From contig CALKCK010000015.1 of the NCBI GenBank assembly GCA_938083195.1, positions 62,001 through 126,000 on the forward strand: a DNA stretch of 64,000 bases. The letters are read 5' to 3'. Numbering within the stretch: the stretch's first letter is position 1; the number at the start of each line of letters is the position of its first letter. Below the pieces are notes generated by a model that was not told where the DNA came from, did not search any database, and saw nothing but the letters and a program-made list of their open reading frames with translations. Source of the stretch: an uncultured Pirellulaceae bacterium (GTDB taxonomy: Bacteria > Planctomycetota > Planctomycetia > Pirellulales > Pirellulaceae). Below, piece after piece: positions 53,627 through 63,147 of this stretch. The position numbers and the translations under genes are program-made.

Positions 53627-55063
53627 TTGAGCGTCCAATCTTTGAGCAACGCACGAACGAAAACCGTCGCGACGGTAGGTCCAGCATCGATTACACCCGA
53701 CATTTTAAAAAAACTCCTCCATGCGGGCGTCGACGTCTTTCGAATAAACATGGCTCACGGCTCTCGGGAATCCCATGAACTGGCCGTCGCGAACATTAGA
53801 TCCGCCTCGGAAACGACAGGACTTCCCGCAGGAATCCTCGTTGACCTGGCTGGCCCGAAAATTCGTCTGGGCCAATTAACTAAAAATCCATTGGTGCTCA
53901 ACAACGGGGATGAGATCAAGTTCGTCCGCGGGACAGAATCCCAATCGGACGACGAGCTGACGAGTATCTACGAACCTCTTATTGACGAGGTCAAAATTGG
54001 TGACGCTATCGTCTTGGCAGACGGCCTGGCACGGCTGGCGGTTATTACCAAAGAAAAAGACCATCTGGTGTGCCGAGTGAACGATGGCGGAGCGATCCGT
54101 TCGAGACAAGGGGTGAATCTCCCCGGCACCCACTTAAGCGTGCCCGCGCTTGGCCCCGTCGATCGCGACAACGCAAAATGGGCAGCAGGGCAGGGGGTTG
54201 AATTTGTAAGCCTCAGCTTTGTCCGCAACGCCGAAGAAATCAAGGAACTCCAGAGCCTTCTAGCGGCAGAGAACAGCCTCGCCATGGTGATCGCGAAAAT
54301 CGAAAAAAGAGAAGCGCTCGATGCCCTAGATTCCATTGTCGAAGCGACTGACGGTGTTATGGTCGCAAGAGGTGACTTAGGTGTTGAAATTGACATTGAA
54401 AAAACTCCGGCCGCTCAAAAACGAATCATCAAAACCTGCCTCCGCTTTCGCAAACCGGTGATTGTCGCCACCCAAATGCTTGAGAGCATGCACGCCTCCA
54501 AACAACCGACACGAGCCGAAGTTACCGATGTTGCCAATGCCATTCACGATGGCGCAGATGCCTGCATGCTCTCCGGCGAAACAGCCATTGGAGAATACCC
54601 GGTCGAAGCGGTGCAAATGATGAACAAGATCATGACCGAAACTGAAAAATCACTATCTCAGCAGCGAGCCCGAATGAGAAGCGAAGACTATGCCTCGGCT
54701 TGGGAAATCTCTGATGCAGTCATTTTTGGCGCAGCTCACGTTGCCAAGAGAATTCATGCAAAAATGGTCGTAATCGCAAGTCGCGAATCTGAAATCGCCC
54801 TCATCAAATCGAAACAACGTGACCTCATTCCCACGATTTGCATCACCGACCACGCAAGCTGCTACCGAAGAATGTCACTTTTCTGGGGCGTTACCCCAGT
54901 GCTCTGCTCAACGCCGTTTCAACAAGACGAACTGCTGGGTTTTGTAAATCAATGGGCGTCATCCAATCAGGACCTTCAGTCGGGAGATCATTTCGTCGTT
55001 GTCACAGACACCGACCTGCTTCCAGGAGTCCACGACTCTGTACTTGTCGCTCAAATTGAGTGA
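53627..55063 (+). CDS. pyk: Pyruvate kinase
   Basis: 478 residues. Transfers phosphate from phosphoenolpyruvate to ADP in glycolysis. TKTVATVGPAS at the N-terminus, VDLAGPKIRLG, VSLSFVRNAEEI, KIEKREALDALD (active-site Lys), VMVARGDLGVEI, PVIVATQMLESM and TRAEVTDVANAIHDGADACMLSGETAIG are the canonical PK motifs, and a C-terminal allosteric-type domain follows. The frame opens at TTG 53591, but TTG 53627 with AAGGA 8 bases upstream starts the protein at the family position. No in-frame ATG exists there. Confidence 0.96.
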   Translation: MSVQSLSNARTKTVATVGPASITPDILKKLLHAGVDVFRINMAHGSRESHELAVANIRSASETTGLPAGILVDLAGPKIRLGQLTKNPLVLNNGDEIKFVRGTESQSDDELTSIYEPLIDEVKIGDAIVLADGLARLAVITKEKDHLVCRVNDGGAIRSRQGVNLPGTHLSVPALGPVDRDNAKWAAGQGVEFVSLSFVRNAEEIKELQSLLAAENSLAMVIAKIEKREALDALDSIVEATDGVMVARGDLGVEIDIEKTPAAQKRIIKTCLRFRKPVIVATQMLESMHASKQPTRAEVTDVANAIHDGADACMLSGETAIGEYPVEAVQMMNKIMTETEKSLSQQRARMRSEDYASAWEISDAVIFGAAHVAKRIHAKMVVIASRESEIALIKSKQRDLIPTICITDHASCYRRMSLFWGVTPVLCSTPFQQDELLGFVNQWASSNQDLQSGDHFVVVTDTDLLPGVHDSVLVAQIE

Positions 55064-55108
55064 CTTCTTTCAACGACGCGTTCCCAACTCCTCCTTCAAC
55101 CCTCAAAT

Positions 55109-55143
55109 CAAAAAGCCTTCTCATCTCGGCTGAAATGGAAGGC
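55109..55143 (-). terminator. Possible intrinsic terminator
   Basis: GCCTTC-T-CAT (55115-55124) pairs with ATGGAAGGC (55135-55143) with a single-base bulge. The A-rich flank at 55109-55114 gives a T-rich run on the minus strand. It would end leftward transcripts from 55554-55997, though 400 bases away. As a plus-strand terminator for pyk it lacks a T-run. Confidence 0.4.
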
Positions 55144-55244
55144 GATTAAACTTTGAAAAAATGGCGGGTGCTACGTACTGAGTCAGCCCCAAAGTTCATC
55201 GTTTTGGATGGGATTGCCTTAGATTCAAAGTTAGACGTAATGAA

Positions 55245-55276
55245 GATTTCTTTTCTCCAGAGGATTTCTTTTCTCC
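55245..55276. repeat. 18-base-period tandem duplication
   Basis: GATTTCTTTTCTCC occurs at 55245-55258 and again at 55263-55276, an 18-base period with the second unit incomplete. Confidence 0.7.
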
Positions 55277-55553
55277 TTTACGCAACGGATTCAGATTGGG
55301 TTCGCTCGCTCTGGACAGACCAGTTTGCTAGACAGCCCGACACCTCCGAGCATCTAAAACTTGATTGGTCAAAACAAAGTTATATCAAAAGAACTACGTT
55401 GCAATTGTCATGCCAAGCAAACTCACTAGCCCAATCTTGGATATTTGCAGGCAAACACCAACCACAACTCGACCACGCTCTAACCAAAAGTACAGACCTC
55501 AGGTAAGTCTTACAAAACCACAAAGCAAATTCTGCAAATAGAGCCTGAATTTC

Positions 55554-55997
55554 CTAACAAGAATCAGGCTTCAGCGACTGCAACAAACTAATGGCAATGG
55601 CTTTAAAAACTAACTTTTGCTTGTCATAGTCTCGATCCTCAGCCTGAGTCCAAAACATTAAACACCTTTCCTCTGTGTTTACGATTTGCAATTCGGCGCG
55701 AATTAAAAAATCGAGACAATAAAACAAAGCTTCAACACCACGATTCGCTGTGTCACCAAAAGAATTCTCACAAGGTGAGATTTCGATGTCCTCATAAGTC
55801 TGTTGCAACGAGTCGATTGCCTCTTTGAGGATCAAGTCCACGTCGGTTTCTCGAGGATAAAGATGAACGGACCAAGTCGTGCTACCGTCTGGAGTCTCAA
55901 GAGTGATAACTTGCGGTGATCCGGAAACGTCATCGATCAGTTTCCAATTTTCAGGGTACAAAAACTCAAGCCCCAGTTTGTCATACTTCGCCGTCAT
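55554..55997 (-). CDS. Small cytosolic hypothetical protein
   Basis: 147 residues without signal peptide or membrane segment. The layout (KYDKLGLEFLYPENWKLID..., VITLETPDGSTTWSVHLYPR, DLILKEAIDSLQQTYEDIEI, ending in an amphipathic helix) resembles the PsbP/DUF1795 fold in which a beta sheet opens with a YPENW motif. That assignment is by eye only. ATG 55997 is the natural start. It stands alone. Confidence 0.78.
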   Translation of the reverse strand: MTAKYDKLGLEFLYPENWKLIDDVSGSPQVITLETPDGSTTWSVHLYPRETDVDLILKEAIDSLQQTYEDIEISPCENSFGDTANRGVEALFYCLDFLIRAELQIVNTEERCLMFWTQAEDRDYDKQKLVFKAIAISLLQSLKPDSC

Positions 55998-56315
55998 CGA
56001 TCAAACACTCCGAAAAACCACATGCAAACAAAAAATCACGCCCTAAAACAACACACCACATCCAAACTTAACCCCTTCGAAACACCTCTAAACCGCCGCA
56101 CTGCTAGCAACCTTGTGATAGCTGTACGCGTTTAATCCTTCACATGTTTGACTTTACGCGTCGAATCGAATAATCACAACCGCCCGAATGTTCCGATATG
56201 GTAAACAATCGGCAATTTTTGTAGAGTCCGCGTTCGCTGTTGATGACGAAAACATTTGCGGAAACCAAGGCAGAAGAAAGATACTCAATTGCAGCCCACG
56301 AGCCCCGTTCAACGA
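55998..56315. other. Divergent intergenic region, nothing recognised
   Basis: About 318 bases between the leftward hypothetical and the rightward TPR lipoprotein. It contains A/C-rich sequence and a weak -35-like TTGACT near 56148, but no -10 element at an acceptable spacing. Confidence 0.4.
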
Positions 56316-57245
56316 ATGCTGAAACGATGTCGAATCATCGCAATAGTTTTAGGGCTGGGGATCCTTTCGTTCCAAAATGGCTGCTCGACCTTCAGGGGGT
56401 TAACCAACAATTCCCCGCAACTTTCACTCAAAAATGACGCCTTAGAGGCGAGATCTCTAACGCGAGCAGGCAACCTTGATTGCCAAACTGGTGAGCTTGC
56501 TAATGCTGAGATTAATCAGCGTGAAGCCATTAAGAAAAACCCTTTTGATCCATGGCTCTACGAGCGGTTGGCCCAGACACTCAGCAAGCGTGGTCAACCG
56601 GGGTTGGCGATTGAGCAGATGGGCCGTGCTGTTGAACTTTCTGACGGTGATCCCCGTTTGATCGTGGAGTTGGGGAACCTTTATTTTGACCGTGGCGACA
56701 AGCACACAGCATCGGATCAAGCCAAACAGGCACTAGAAAGCGAACATCGCTGTGGACCTGCGTTGCTACTTTTGGGTCGCATTGCCCTGGTCGACCAAGA
56801 ACCCAAAAAAGCGTTACACCTATTTCAACGTGCTGCCGCCTGCAATCCTCCCCCTCCGGGCATTCGGCTGAAAATCGCAGAAGCGTACCAACTCAACGGA
56901 GAGTGGAGGCTCGCCAACCATACGATTGATAGTATATTGCTAGACTTTCCAGTGGAAAACTATCCAGAAAATCTGGTCATTGCCAAAGCAGAAGGCTTGA
57001 TTGAAATGAACCAGCCCTCCGCCGCTGAGAACTTTCTCCTCGAGCGTCAGACGAGAGAAAATTTCACTCCAACCATGGTTTACTTACTCGCCGCAGCTCA
57101 AAAAAGAATGCAGTCCTATAGCGATGCAAGAAATACGCTTGCCGCCGGCGCGAAAGCCTTCCCAAGTTACCGGGTTCAATTCTTGGAAATTCGCAGTGAG
57201 ATCGAAATCTCAGCCGTAAAAGAGCAAGTCGCGCAAAAGAAATAG
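56316..57245 (+). CDS. TPR-repeat lipoprotein
   Basis: 309 residues from ATG 56316; the frame also opens at TTG 56256. Basic start, hydrophobic core (IIAIVLGLGILSF) and Cys in QNGC as likely lipidation site, then tetratricopeptide repeats (AEINQREAIKKNPFDPWLYERLAQTLSKRG, GLAIEQMGRAVELSDGDPRLIVELGNLYFDRG, GPALLLLGRIALVDQEPKKALHLFQRAA). Probably an envelope-tethered scaffold. Partner unknown. The ATG is preferred because the lipoprotein signal then begins normally. Confidence 0.85.
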   Translation: MLKRCRIIAIVLGLGILSFQNGCSTFRGLTNNSPQLSLKNDALEARSLTRAGNLDCQTGELANAEINQREAIKKNPFDPWLYERLAQTLSKRGQPGLAIEQMGRAVELSDGDPRLIVELGNLYFDRGDKHTASDQAKQALESEHRCGPALLLLGRIALVDQEPKKALHLFQRAAACNPPPPGIRLKIAEAYQLNGEWRLANHTIDSILLDFPVENYPENLVIAKAEGLIEMNQPSAAENFLLERQTRENFTPTMVYLLAAAQKRMQSYSDARNTLAAGAKAFPSYRVQFLEIRSEIEISAVKEQVAQKK

Positions 57246-57496
57246 CATTCCCTATTCTTTTAACTTGCCTCTAAATGGCGACACTGGGCTCTATTTCTTC
57301 CCCCAAAAGAACCCCACCGCGCCCCCACAATCGGATTAATTGATAATTTGTTACCCGATTGAACGCTCGCAACTGATTCTAGGCGAGGAATTCATGCTGG
57401 AACTCCCAAAACGCAAGTTTGCGACTTATGTTTCCCTTGTTCCTACAGATCACTTCACTGAAATCCAATCCAATCCAAATGCCAGCGGAGCACCTT

Positions 57497-57751
57497 ATGT
57501 CTTTTGAAAAAACTACCGTCGAAAACGAAATTGAAAACTCCACATTTGTAGATCGTCGAGCAGCGAGAAAACAAGATAACGCAGGTGGCTTTGAACGACG
57601 CCAATTCTCAGATGGACATCAAGGACTTTCACCCGAAGCTGCTGAACTGGGCATTGCAATCGATCAGTACAAACTAACAAACAGCCGAAGATACATTACC
57701 CACGAAGAGATGATCCAAGTCATCAAGTCAATTGGTTACGCTAAATCCTAA
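57497..57751 (+). CDS. Small basic hypothetical protein
   Basis: 84 residues from ATG 57497, which has GGAG 6 bases upstream. The longer frame from 57419 lacks this support. The centre is Arg-rich (VDRRAARKQDNAGGFERRQF), and the C-terminal half (SPEAAELGIAIDQYKLTNSRRYITHEEMIQVIKSIGY) looks like a compact helical unit, perhaps DNA- or RNA-binding (inference). Followed by a strong terminator, so monocistronic. Confidence 0.82.
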   Translation: MSFEKTTVENEIENSTFVDRRAARKQDNAGGFERRQFSDGHQGLSPEAAELGIAIDQYKLTNSRRYITHEEMIQVIKSIGYAKS

Positions 57752-57893
57752 GCGAAACCCTAAGTAAGATGTGTCGGCTCTAGCTCCTTCAACGTTTTCG
57801 CGGGAGCCGCCTCCTCTCATCGCCATTCTCAAGATCAACGCAACACTTGACGGATGACCCGAGAACGGGATTCATTTTGACTTACCACACACA

Positions 57894-57922
57894 GAACGAG
57901 CTCAAGCTCGTTCTTTTTTTTT
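57894..57922 (+). terminator. Intrinsic terminator after the 84-residue gene
   Basis: GAACGAGCT-CA-AGCTCGTTC (57894-57913) is a perfect 9-base inverted repeat followed by nine T (57914-57922). It lies 143 bases beyond the stop and 32 bases before the convergent CBS gene's stop. Confidence 0.88.
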
Positions 57923-57928
57923 GTAAAC

Positions 57929-57952
57929 ATTGAAGCACAAATTGAAGCACAA
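57929..57952. repeat. 12-base tandem duplication
   Basis: ATTGAAGCACAA occurs twice in succession (57929-57940 and 57941-57952) between the terminator and the CBS-protein stop. Confidence 0.75.
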
Positions 57953-57953
57953 A

Positions 57954-58940
57954 CTAACGCTTTAAAGATCCTAACGGTCCTCTCAACAAAGGATCGGTAA
58001 GCTGATCCTCGGAGAGTAGACCAACGATTTTCCCTTCATCACTGACCACTCTGGCCAATGTCTGACGCGTCGACTCCATCTGCAAAATAATCTCACCAAA
58101 TAAATCGGTCGCATTAACATCTGAAAATGGATGGATCATCTCTGCGATCTGAGCGTTCCTATCGGACACCATTAACTCCACAGTTCGCAGGTAGCCAATG
58201 GGCTCATTTTTTTGCGTTTTAAAAACTGGAATATCCGCCATCCGCCGCTGCCGGGCAAACTTTAATGCCCGATCGCGGGTTGCCTTTATTGAGATTGCCT
58301 GAATCCGGCTAAGCGGTGTGCAGATTTCGCTAATTGGCTTGGACGCCACAAGAAAGAAACTTTGCCCGAGATGCCGTTGAGTTGGATGTAAAAGACCTGC
58401 CTCCAGTCCATCTTCGAGTACCTGCTGTAGCTCTTTTCTCGCCAGAGTTAATCGCACTTTGTCAGGTGATTGCCCCAGCACCCCCTCAAGCATTCTCCCC
58501 ATCCCCCACAGCAAAGCCGCGATTGGCGAAAACAACACAGTAAAAAACAAAACCAACGGTGCTGAAAAACGGAGCAGGAAATTCGGGGCGCGATAAAACA
58601 GGTTCTTGGGTAGTAACTCACCATAAACAAACAGTAACGGCGACAACAGGATCGGCGCTAACATTTCGGCAGCATTGGAGCCAGTCATTTGCTGAGCCAG
58701 TAAGACTATCGCCAGACTCGTTAGATAATTCGCGACATTGTTGCCAATCAACGTCGTCGCCACAAACAAAGTAGGGTTGTTAAACAACTTGATTAGATAC
58801 TGAGATATCAGGTCACCGTCGAGCCCGGCAATCACGAAGCGAACGCGACTAGCTCGGTAAAAACCCGTTTCACAGCCACTGAAAAATGCACTGAGGAAAA
58901 TCCCAAGCAACAATAATAAAATTGTAATTAGCAAAATCAT
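57954..58940 (-). CDS. CNNM/CorC-type membrane protein (DUF21 + CBS), short form
   Basis: 328 residues. N-terminal DUF21 domain with four helices (LLITILLLLLGIFLSAFFSGCETGFYRASRVR is the typical opening; LPKNLFYRAPN marks the loop), then a CBS pair (SKPISEICTPLSRIQAISIKATRDRALKFARQRRMADIPVFK... and VARVVSDEGKIVGLLSEDQL). The C-terminal transporter-associated domain is missing. Related proteins act in magnesium or cobalt efflux. It overlaps the following longer paralogue's stop by 4 bases, so the pair is co-translated and may form a heteromer. Confidence 0.9.
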   Translation of the reverse strand: MILLITILLLLLGIFLSAFFSGCETGFYRASRVRFVIAGLDGDLISQYLIKLFNNPTLFVATTLIGNNVANYLTSLAIVLLAQQMTGSNAAEMLAPILLSPLLFVYGELLPKNLFYRAPNFLLRFSAPLVLFFTVLFSPIAALLWGMGRMLEGVLGQSPDKVRLTLARKELQQVLEDGLEAGLLHPTQRHLGQSFFLVASKPISEICTPLSRIQAISIKATRDRALKFARQRRMADIPVFKTQKNEPIGYLRTVELMVSDRNAQIAEMIHPFSDVNATDLFGEIILQMESTRQTLARVVSDEGKIVGLLSEDQLTDPLLRGPLGSLKR

Positions 58941-60208
58941 CGTGCCTCTCCCTCCTCCTCTAAGACACGAACCTCAACCTGCAGGACACCACGCTCCTTC
59001 GCCTCAACTACCAAAAATGCGAACGGCCCCCATTTACATTGATCGCCTGTTTCCGCCAGTCGCTGCATCGACTCTTGGATTACTCCACCGACAGTCACGC
59101 TGACGGTCTCAGGAATCGAAACCTCCAACCTTCTCGCCAACTGTCTTAAACTCATGATCCCCGCAACTCTCCAAGTATCTTTGGAGATTTTTTCCAGAGG
59201 CGGCATATCCAACAGCCGCTCACTTCTACTTGGTGAATACACAAAGACGGTTTCGAGAATATCCTCGATCGTCAGCACACCAATCGTATCTCCAAATTCA
59301 TTAACGACCACGGTAACCTCGCGATCCCGGTGAGACATTTTCTCCAACGCATCCGCAACAGTCGCACACCATGGAAGGTACAACACTGGCTCAGCAAAAC
59401 GCTCCAAGTTTTCTTGGTCCAGATGATATTGATTATCCAGCCGAATCGCTTTCTCTATTTCACGACTATCAGGCTCCGTCACTAATAAATATCCACTCGC
59501 GGGAATTTCCCCCCTCAAATCAGACAGTTTTACCGGAGGTGAAAATGAAACGAATTGAGTGCGAGGACGCATCCATTCCTCCACGCGAATCGTCGACAAT
59601 TGCACAATATTTTTTAATACCGCCTGCTCTTGCTTAATTACAGCCGCGTCTTTCCCCGAATGTTCGATCGCCCGCTCAAGATCACTGACCTCCATGAACG
59701 GCTCCGTCTTGAAACCAGGCCAAATCAGACGGCGTGAAATCAAATTGACCGACCGCAAAAGTGGCATCAATGGATCCACCACGCGAACGGCAAACGTCAA
59801 TGGCACACTGACGAGCGTCGCCAATTCCCTCGGCTTTAATACCGCGACGCTCTTGGGCAACATCTCACTGAAAAAAATAATCGACAGCAGCGAGATCGCC
59901 GCGAAAGTAATTGCCGACGTCTGCCCCAAATTCGGGCTTTCCTCGATTCTGATTGTGCAAATCGACGCGATTGAGAAAAAGGCAATATTGATTACCAAAT
60001 TCCAAAACAAAACCGCAGACAATAATCGATCTGGATTCGACAACAGGGCGGCCGCTGCCTGCTCGGCAAGGGTACCATTTCTTAAATGCCGGCGGTCACG
60101 TGCCTGGATATAAAAAAGCGCCGCTTCACTGGCTGAAAAAAAACCAGAACAAGCCATCAACACCACCATGGTAATCAGCCATGGCAACAATTGAAAAATG
60201 CTATCCAT
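58937..60208 (-). CDS. CNNM/CorC-type membrane protein (DUF21 + CBS + CorC_HlyC)
   Basis: 423 residues with the full family layout. DUF21 membrane domain (ITMVVLMACSGFFSASEAALFYIQARDRRHL, EMLPKSVAVLKPRELA), CBS pair (RVEEWMRPRTQFVSF and REVTVVVNEFGDTIGVLTIEDILE) and the C-terminal CorC/HlyC transporter-associated domain (WRVAGIMSLRQLARRLEVSIP ... TVGGVIQESM). Likely an ion (Mg/Co) efflux or regulatory membrane protein. First of a tight pair with the short paralogue, and it overlaps the ABC permease gene upstream by 8 bases, so all three genes are coupled. Confidence 0.93.
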   Translation of the reverse strand: MDSIFQLLPWLITMVVLMACSGFFSASEAALFYIQARDRRHLRNGTLAEQAAAALLSNPDRLLSAVLFWNLVINIAFFSIASICTIRIEESPNLGQTSAITFAAISLLSIIFFSEMLPKSVAVLKPRELATLVSVPLTFAVRVVDPLMPLLRSVNLISRRLIWPGFKTEPFMEVSDLERAIEHSGKDAAVIKQEQAVLKNIVQLSTIRVEEWMRPRTQFVSFSPPVKLSDLRGEIPASGYLLVTEPDSREIEKAIRLDNQYHLDQENLERFAEPVLYLPWCATVADALEKMSHRDREVTVVVNEFGDTIGVLTIEDILETVFVYSPSRSERLLDMPPLEKISKDTWRVAGIMSLRQLARRLEVSIPETVSVTVGGVIQESMQRLAETGDQCKWGPFAFLVVEAKERGVLQVEVRVLEEEGEAR

Positions 60209-62075
60209 TCTCCGCCGTCTTCGAACGTCCTGTAGACACGAGGAATTCGCTTAATCGCGGAATCATCATCGCGGTGGTTGCAAATCCATAAGTAAAACTG
60301 ACAACCAATAGAACCGACAAGAAATTCCCCAACAACAAGCTGGTAATTGAATAAAACATCGCAATCGGAAGAACACCGCACGCGAGAACCAGTGCAGGGG
60401 AGGGCGTATGCCACCCAAGTGCTACATACAATCCGATGGCCCCGCCAACAATACATGCCAAGAACGGACTCAGCTGCGCCTCCACATTCCCCGTGAAAGA
60501 CACCATCATCACCATCACGGTCACGACGCCAAGAAAGAGGAAGAACACCGTTCCCAAACTCACACCAATCGCCTGGCGACTCCCTCCATAAGACATTCCG
60601 CAATGGACTCCCAACATGGTCACAAAAAAGAACAACACACACAGCCCGATCGATAAATAAATCAAGTTTTCACCCGATAAAGCACCATTAAACCACAGGT
60701 ATGCGCTAATTAAGATTGGCAATACGATCATATCGGAGACGACATACAATACGCCCCCAATTTTCCCAAACAAAAATTCTCGGGGAGAAATATCAGTCAC
60801 CATCAACAAATCAAGAGCGCGGCCGTCACGCTCAGTAGTAATCGAAGTTACCGCCAAGGCGTTGACCATCACAATGCTCACCAAAATAAAAGGGGCCAAC
60901 GGACGCGCTGCCGGGGGAATCGTAACTCCAGCGTCCGCCGTGACACGTGTCGCCACGCCTGAATCTACCAACGAGAAGACGGCAAAAAACACAAAGGCAG
61001 CAAGTAACCAGTAAGCTCCACGAATGAATATTATTTTCCGACCATAAGCCCACGTCTTCATTTCCCGCCAAAGGACAGGGTTATCCCAAACCCGCCGACT
61101 GTTTTGATTTGCCAATCGAGCACGATCATCCACATGCCCCGTACGCAGACCTTCCGACTGCTCGACGACCTCTCGACCGGTGAGAGATGAACTCACCTCG
61201 GCTCCATGCTGTCCATCGACCATGTTCAATCCGTGATTGACCGACGCCTCTGCCTCTTCGATTGAAGGCTGGCCACTGCGGACGTCGCGGCTGGGATTCC
61301 AGTGCCTGACCTTCCAAATAGCCACGCCGCAAAGCAACGTCGAGATCAAAGAAGATAAAACTAGAAATGGTAGAACTGAAAAACTCCAAGTCGACGAAAC
61401 CGTCGGATGGCTTGCCGCCATAATTGTTCGGATGGGACTCATCGCACCGGCAATCTCTGCCCCTGTAAATCCAGCAATAACTGGCCCTGCCAGACCAATC
61501 CCTTCGCATAGACCCAGCCAAAAAACAATGCACATCGCCACAAGGGCCAGCGTTTGAAATGTCTTCTCGCGCCATAAAGCAACGATCGCACCAAGAGAGC
61601 CCGCCGCGATTGAGGTCATCAGCGTCACCGCAAAAGTCCAACCCACTTGCTCAAATGAGGTTCCACCAAAAAGGACGATCAACATGAAAATCGGTAGACT
61701 CGTGATTAGCATCACCCCAATGCTTAAGAGACTTGCAAACAATTTCCCAAGCACAAGTTCACTATTGGTCAGCCGACTCATCAAAAGCAAAATCAGAGTT
61801 TGACGATCTTTCTCAATTGCAATGTTACTCGCAGCTTGTATCGCAGAGAGAAACATTACCAAAGCCAACTGAAGGGGCGCAAGGATCTGGAACAAAATAG
61901 CCCCAAACCGCGCCATATCCCCGACGTTCTGAATGATCTGAGTTCCCTTCAAGATCATCCAGGCAGTACAAATCAACAGCAGCAATGCGACTGCGTAAAC
62001 CGTTCGCATAACATGGTGGCGAGGGCGACGGGGAGCCACAACAGCTTCACGGGTAAATACAGGACCGACTAACAA
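60201..62075 (-). CDS. ABC-2-type transporter permease, double-length
   Basis: 624 residues with about twelve transmembrane helices in two similar halves. Each half has the ABC-2 permease feature of a SxEKDRQTLILLLMSRLTNSELVLGK-like coupling segment (first half IAIEKDRQTLILLLMS; second half TTERDGRALDLLMVTDISPREFLFGK). The halves are joined by a hydrophilic loop of about 75 residues. No ATP-binding subunit is encoded nearby on this side. The start is TTG 62075; the N-terminal GPVFTREAVVAPRRPRHHVMR is typical of the family. It overlaps the CorC-type gene by 8 bases. Confidence 0.88.
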   Translation of the reverse strand: MLVGPVFTREAVVAPRRPRHHVMRTVYAVALLLLICTAWMILKGTQIIQNVGDMARFGAILFQILAPLQLALVMFLSAIQAASNIAIEKDRQTLILLLMSRLTNSELVLGKLFASLLSIGVMLITSLPIFMLIVLFGGTSFEQVGWTFAVTLMTSIAAGSLGAIVALWREKTFQTLALVAMCIVFWLGLCEGIGLAGPVIAGFTGAEIAGAMSPIRTIMAASHPTVSSTWSFSVLPFLVLSSLISTLLCGVAIWKVRHWNPSRDVRSGQPSIEEAEASVNHGLNMVDGQHGAEVSSSLTGREVVEQSEGLRTGHVDDRARLANQNSRRVWDNPVLWREMKTWAYGRKIIFIRGAYWLLAAFVFFAVFSLVDSGVATRVTADAGVTIPPAARPLAPFILVSIVMVNALAVTSITTERDGRALDLLMVTDISPREFLFGKIGGVLYVVSDMIVLPILISAYLWFNGALSGENLIYLSIGLCVLFFFVTMLGVHCGMSYGGSRQAIGVSLGTVFFLFLGVVTVMVMMVSFTGNVEAQLSPFLACIVGGAIGLYVALGWHTPSPALVLACGVLPIAMFYSITSLLLGNFLSVLLVVSFTYGFATTAMMIPRLSEFLVSTGRSKTAENG

Positions 62076-62528
62076 AATGGACTTTCAATGACGTGCGAAA
62101 AATTAAGTTCGGTGAGTGTGAAACCGTGATTGGATTATAACGTGAAGCATCTGTAGTACGTAGACGAGCTAAAAAATACAGCACAATTCTGACGGTTTTC
62201 TGACAAGATCGCGTCTCAAGCGGGTGGAATTTTCGGAATTTCCATTCCAATCAAATCCGGTCAACCTTCACAGCGACCTTCAGACGCCAACGCGAAGACT
62301 TCGAAAAATGTGGCGAAACCCCCGACTCTCCCCCAAAAATCACAATATTCGCAGACAACAAGAGCCCTTTTTTTGAGTCTCCAGGCGTGTCAGAATGCCC
62401 AAAACGTAGACATCTCGACACAACTCGATTAAAAAAGGGCTTAATTTGCGTCGACGTACGCGAAAACTCAATAATTTCGCGGCTTCGTACATCTAATTGA
62501 GCAAGGTGGCTCCGGTTTTGGTGAACTT
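62076..62528. other. Divergent intergenic region, no gene seen
   Basis: Between the leftward permease operon and the rightward sigma-factor operon. A 120-codon minus-strand frame at 62251-62613 overlaps the sigma gene start and has no family resemblance. A run of seven T lies near 62370 within GAGCCC...GAGTC. No promoter pair is confident. Confidence 0.45.
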
Positions 62529-63104
62529 TTGAATCTAGATTCCTCAAAACCTGAACCTCCCCTGTTGGACACCGAAAGAGTCCAGGCAGTCTACTCAGAG
62601 CACTGCCTAGCACTTCAACGGTTCCTCATTGGAGTGCTCCGGGACGAAACAGCCGCCGCAGATGCTTTGCAAACGACGTTTACGCGATTGATTGAGAAAG
62701 GCCATTTGGTTCAGCAACAGGATTCGATGAAATCATGGCTGTTTCGAGTTGCCTTTAACGAGGCAATGTTGATCCGTCGAAAAGAAACGACAAGTAAGAA
62801 ACACGCAGAGAATGTTGCTTGGAAATTCCGGGGGCAATTAGGGGCGGACCGTGGAGTCGACCATCGACTCAGTCAATCGGTTCACCACGCTATACAACAA
62901 GAAGATATAAAACGAGTAAGAGCTGCTCTGGATCAACTTCCTCCTCCGCAAAGAGAAGTTGTGAAAAAAAGGATCTACGAGGGCTTGAAGTTTCGAGAAA
63001 TTGCAGACGAACTGAACGTCCCATTAGGCACTGTTCTTGCGAGAATGCAAGCAGGTTTGAAAAAACTCAAACCAATTTTAAAACCAACCGACGACCCGAC
63101 ATAA
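62529..63104 (+). CDS. ECF-type RNA polymerase sigma factor
   Basis: 191 residues, sigma-70 family, extracytoplasmic-function type with regions 2 and 4. Region 2: VYSEHCLALQRFLIGVLRDETAAADALQTTFTRLI ... KSWLFRVAFNEAMLIRR. Region 4: ALDQLPPPQREVVKKRIYEGLKFREIADELNVPLGTVLARMQAGLKKL. The start is taken as TTG 62529; the frame has an in-frame GTG/TGA boundary just upstream and no ATG before region 2. Followed after 43 bases by an anti-sigma-like gene. Confidence 0.93.
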   Translation: MNLDSSKPEPPLLDTERVQAVYSEHCLALQRFLIGVLRDETAAADALQTTFTRLIEKGHLVQQQDSMKSWLFRVAFNEAMLIRRKETTSKKHAENVAWKFRGQLGADRGVDHRLSQSVHHAIQQEDIKRVRAALDQLPPPQREVVKKRIYEGLKFREIADELNVPLGTVLARMQAGLKKLKPILKPTDDPT

Positions 63105-63147
63105 AATTAGAAACGATCAAATTAACGATCACTGACGGCTTATTGAA

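Larger units (their letters stand above)
55064..55553. other. Intergenic region between pyk and a convergent hypothetical
   Basis: A 117-codon plus-strand frame from TTG 55153 to 55506 shows no family resemblance, no ribosome-binding site and contains an 18-base duplication (55245-55276), so I do not call it a gene. A hairpin lies at 55115-55143. Confidence 0.45.

Noticed and set aside
55153..55506. 117-codon frame after pyruvate kinase
   Set aside because: TTG start without ribosome-binding site, an internal slippage-type duplication, and no recognisable sequence features.
62251..62613. 120-codon minus-strand frame
   Set aside because: Overlaps the start of the ECF sigma-factor gene in antisense and has no features of a protein.
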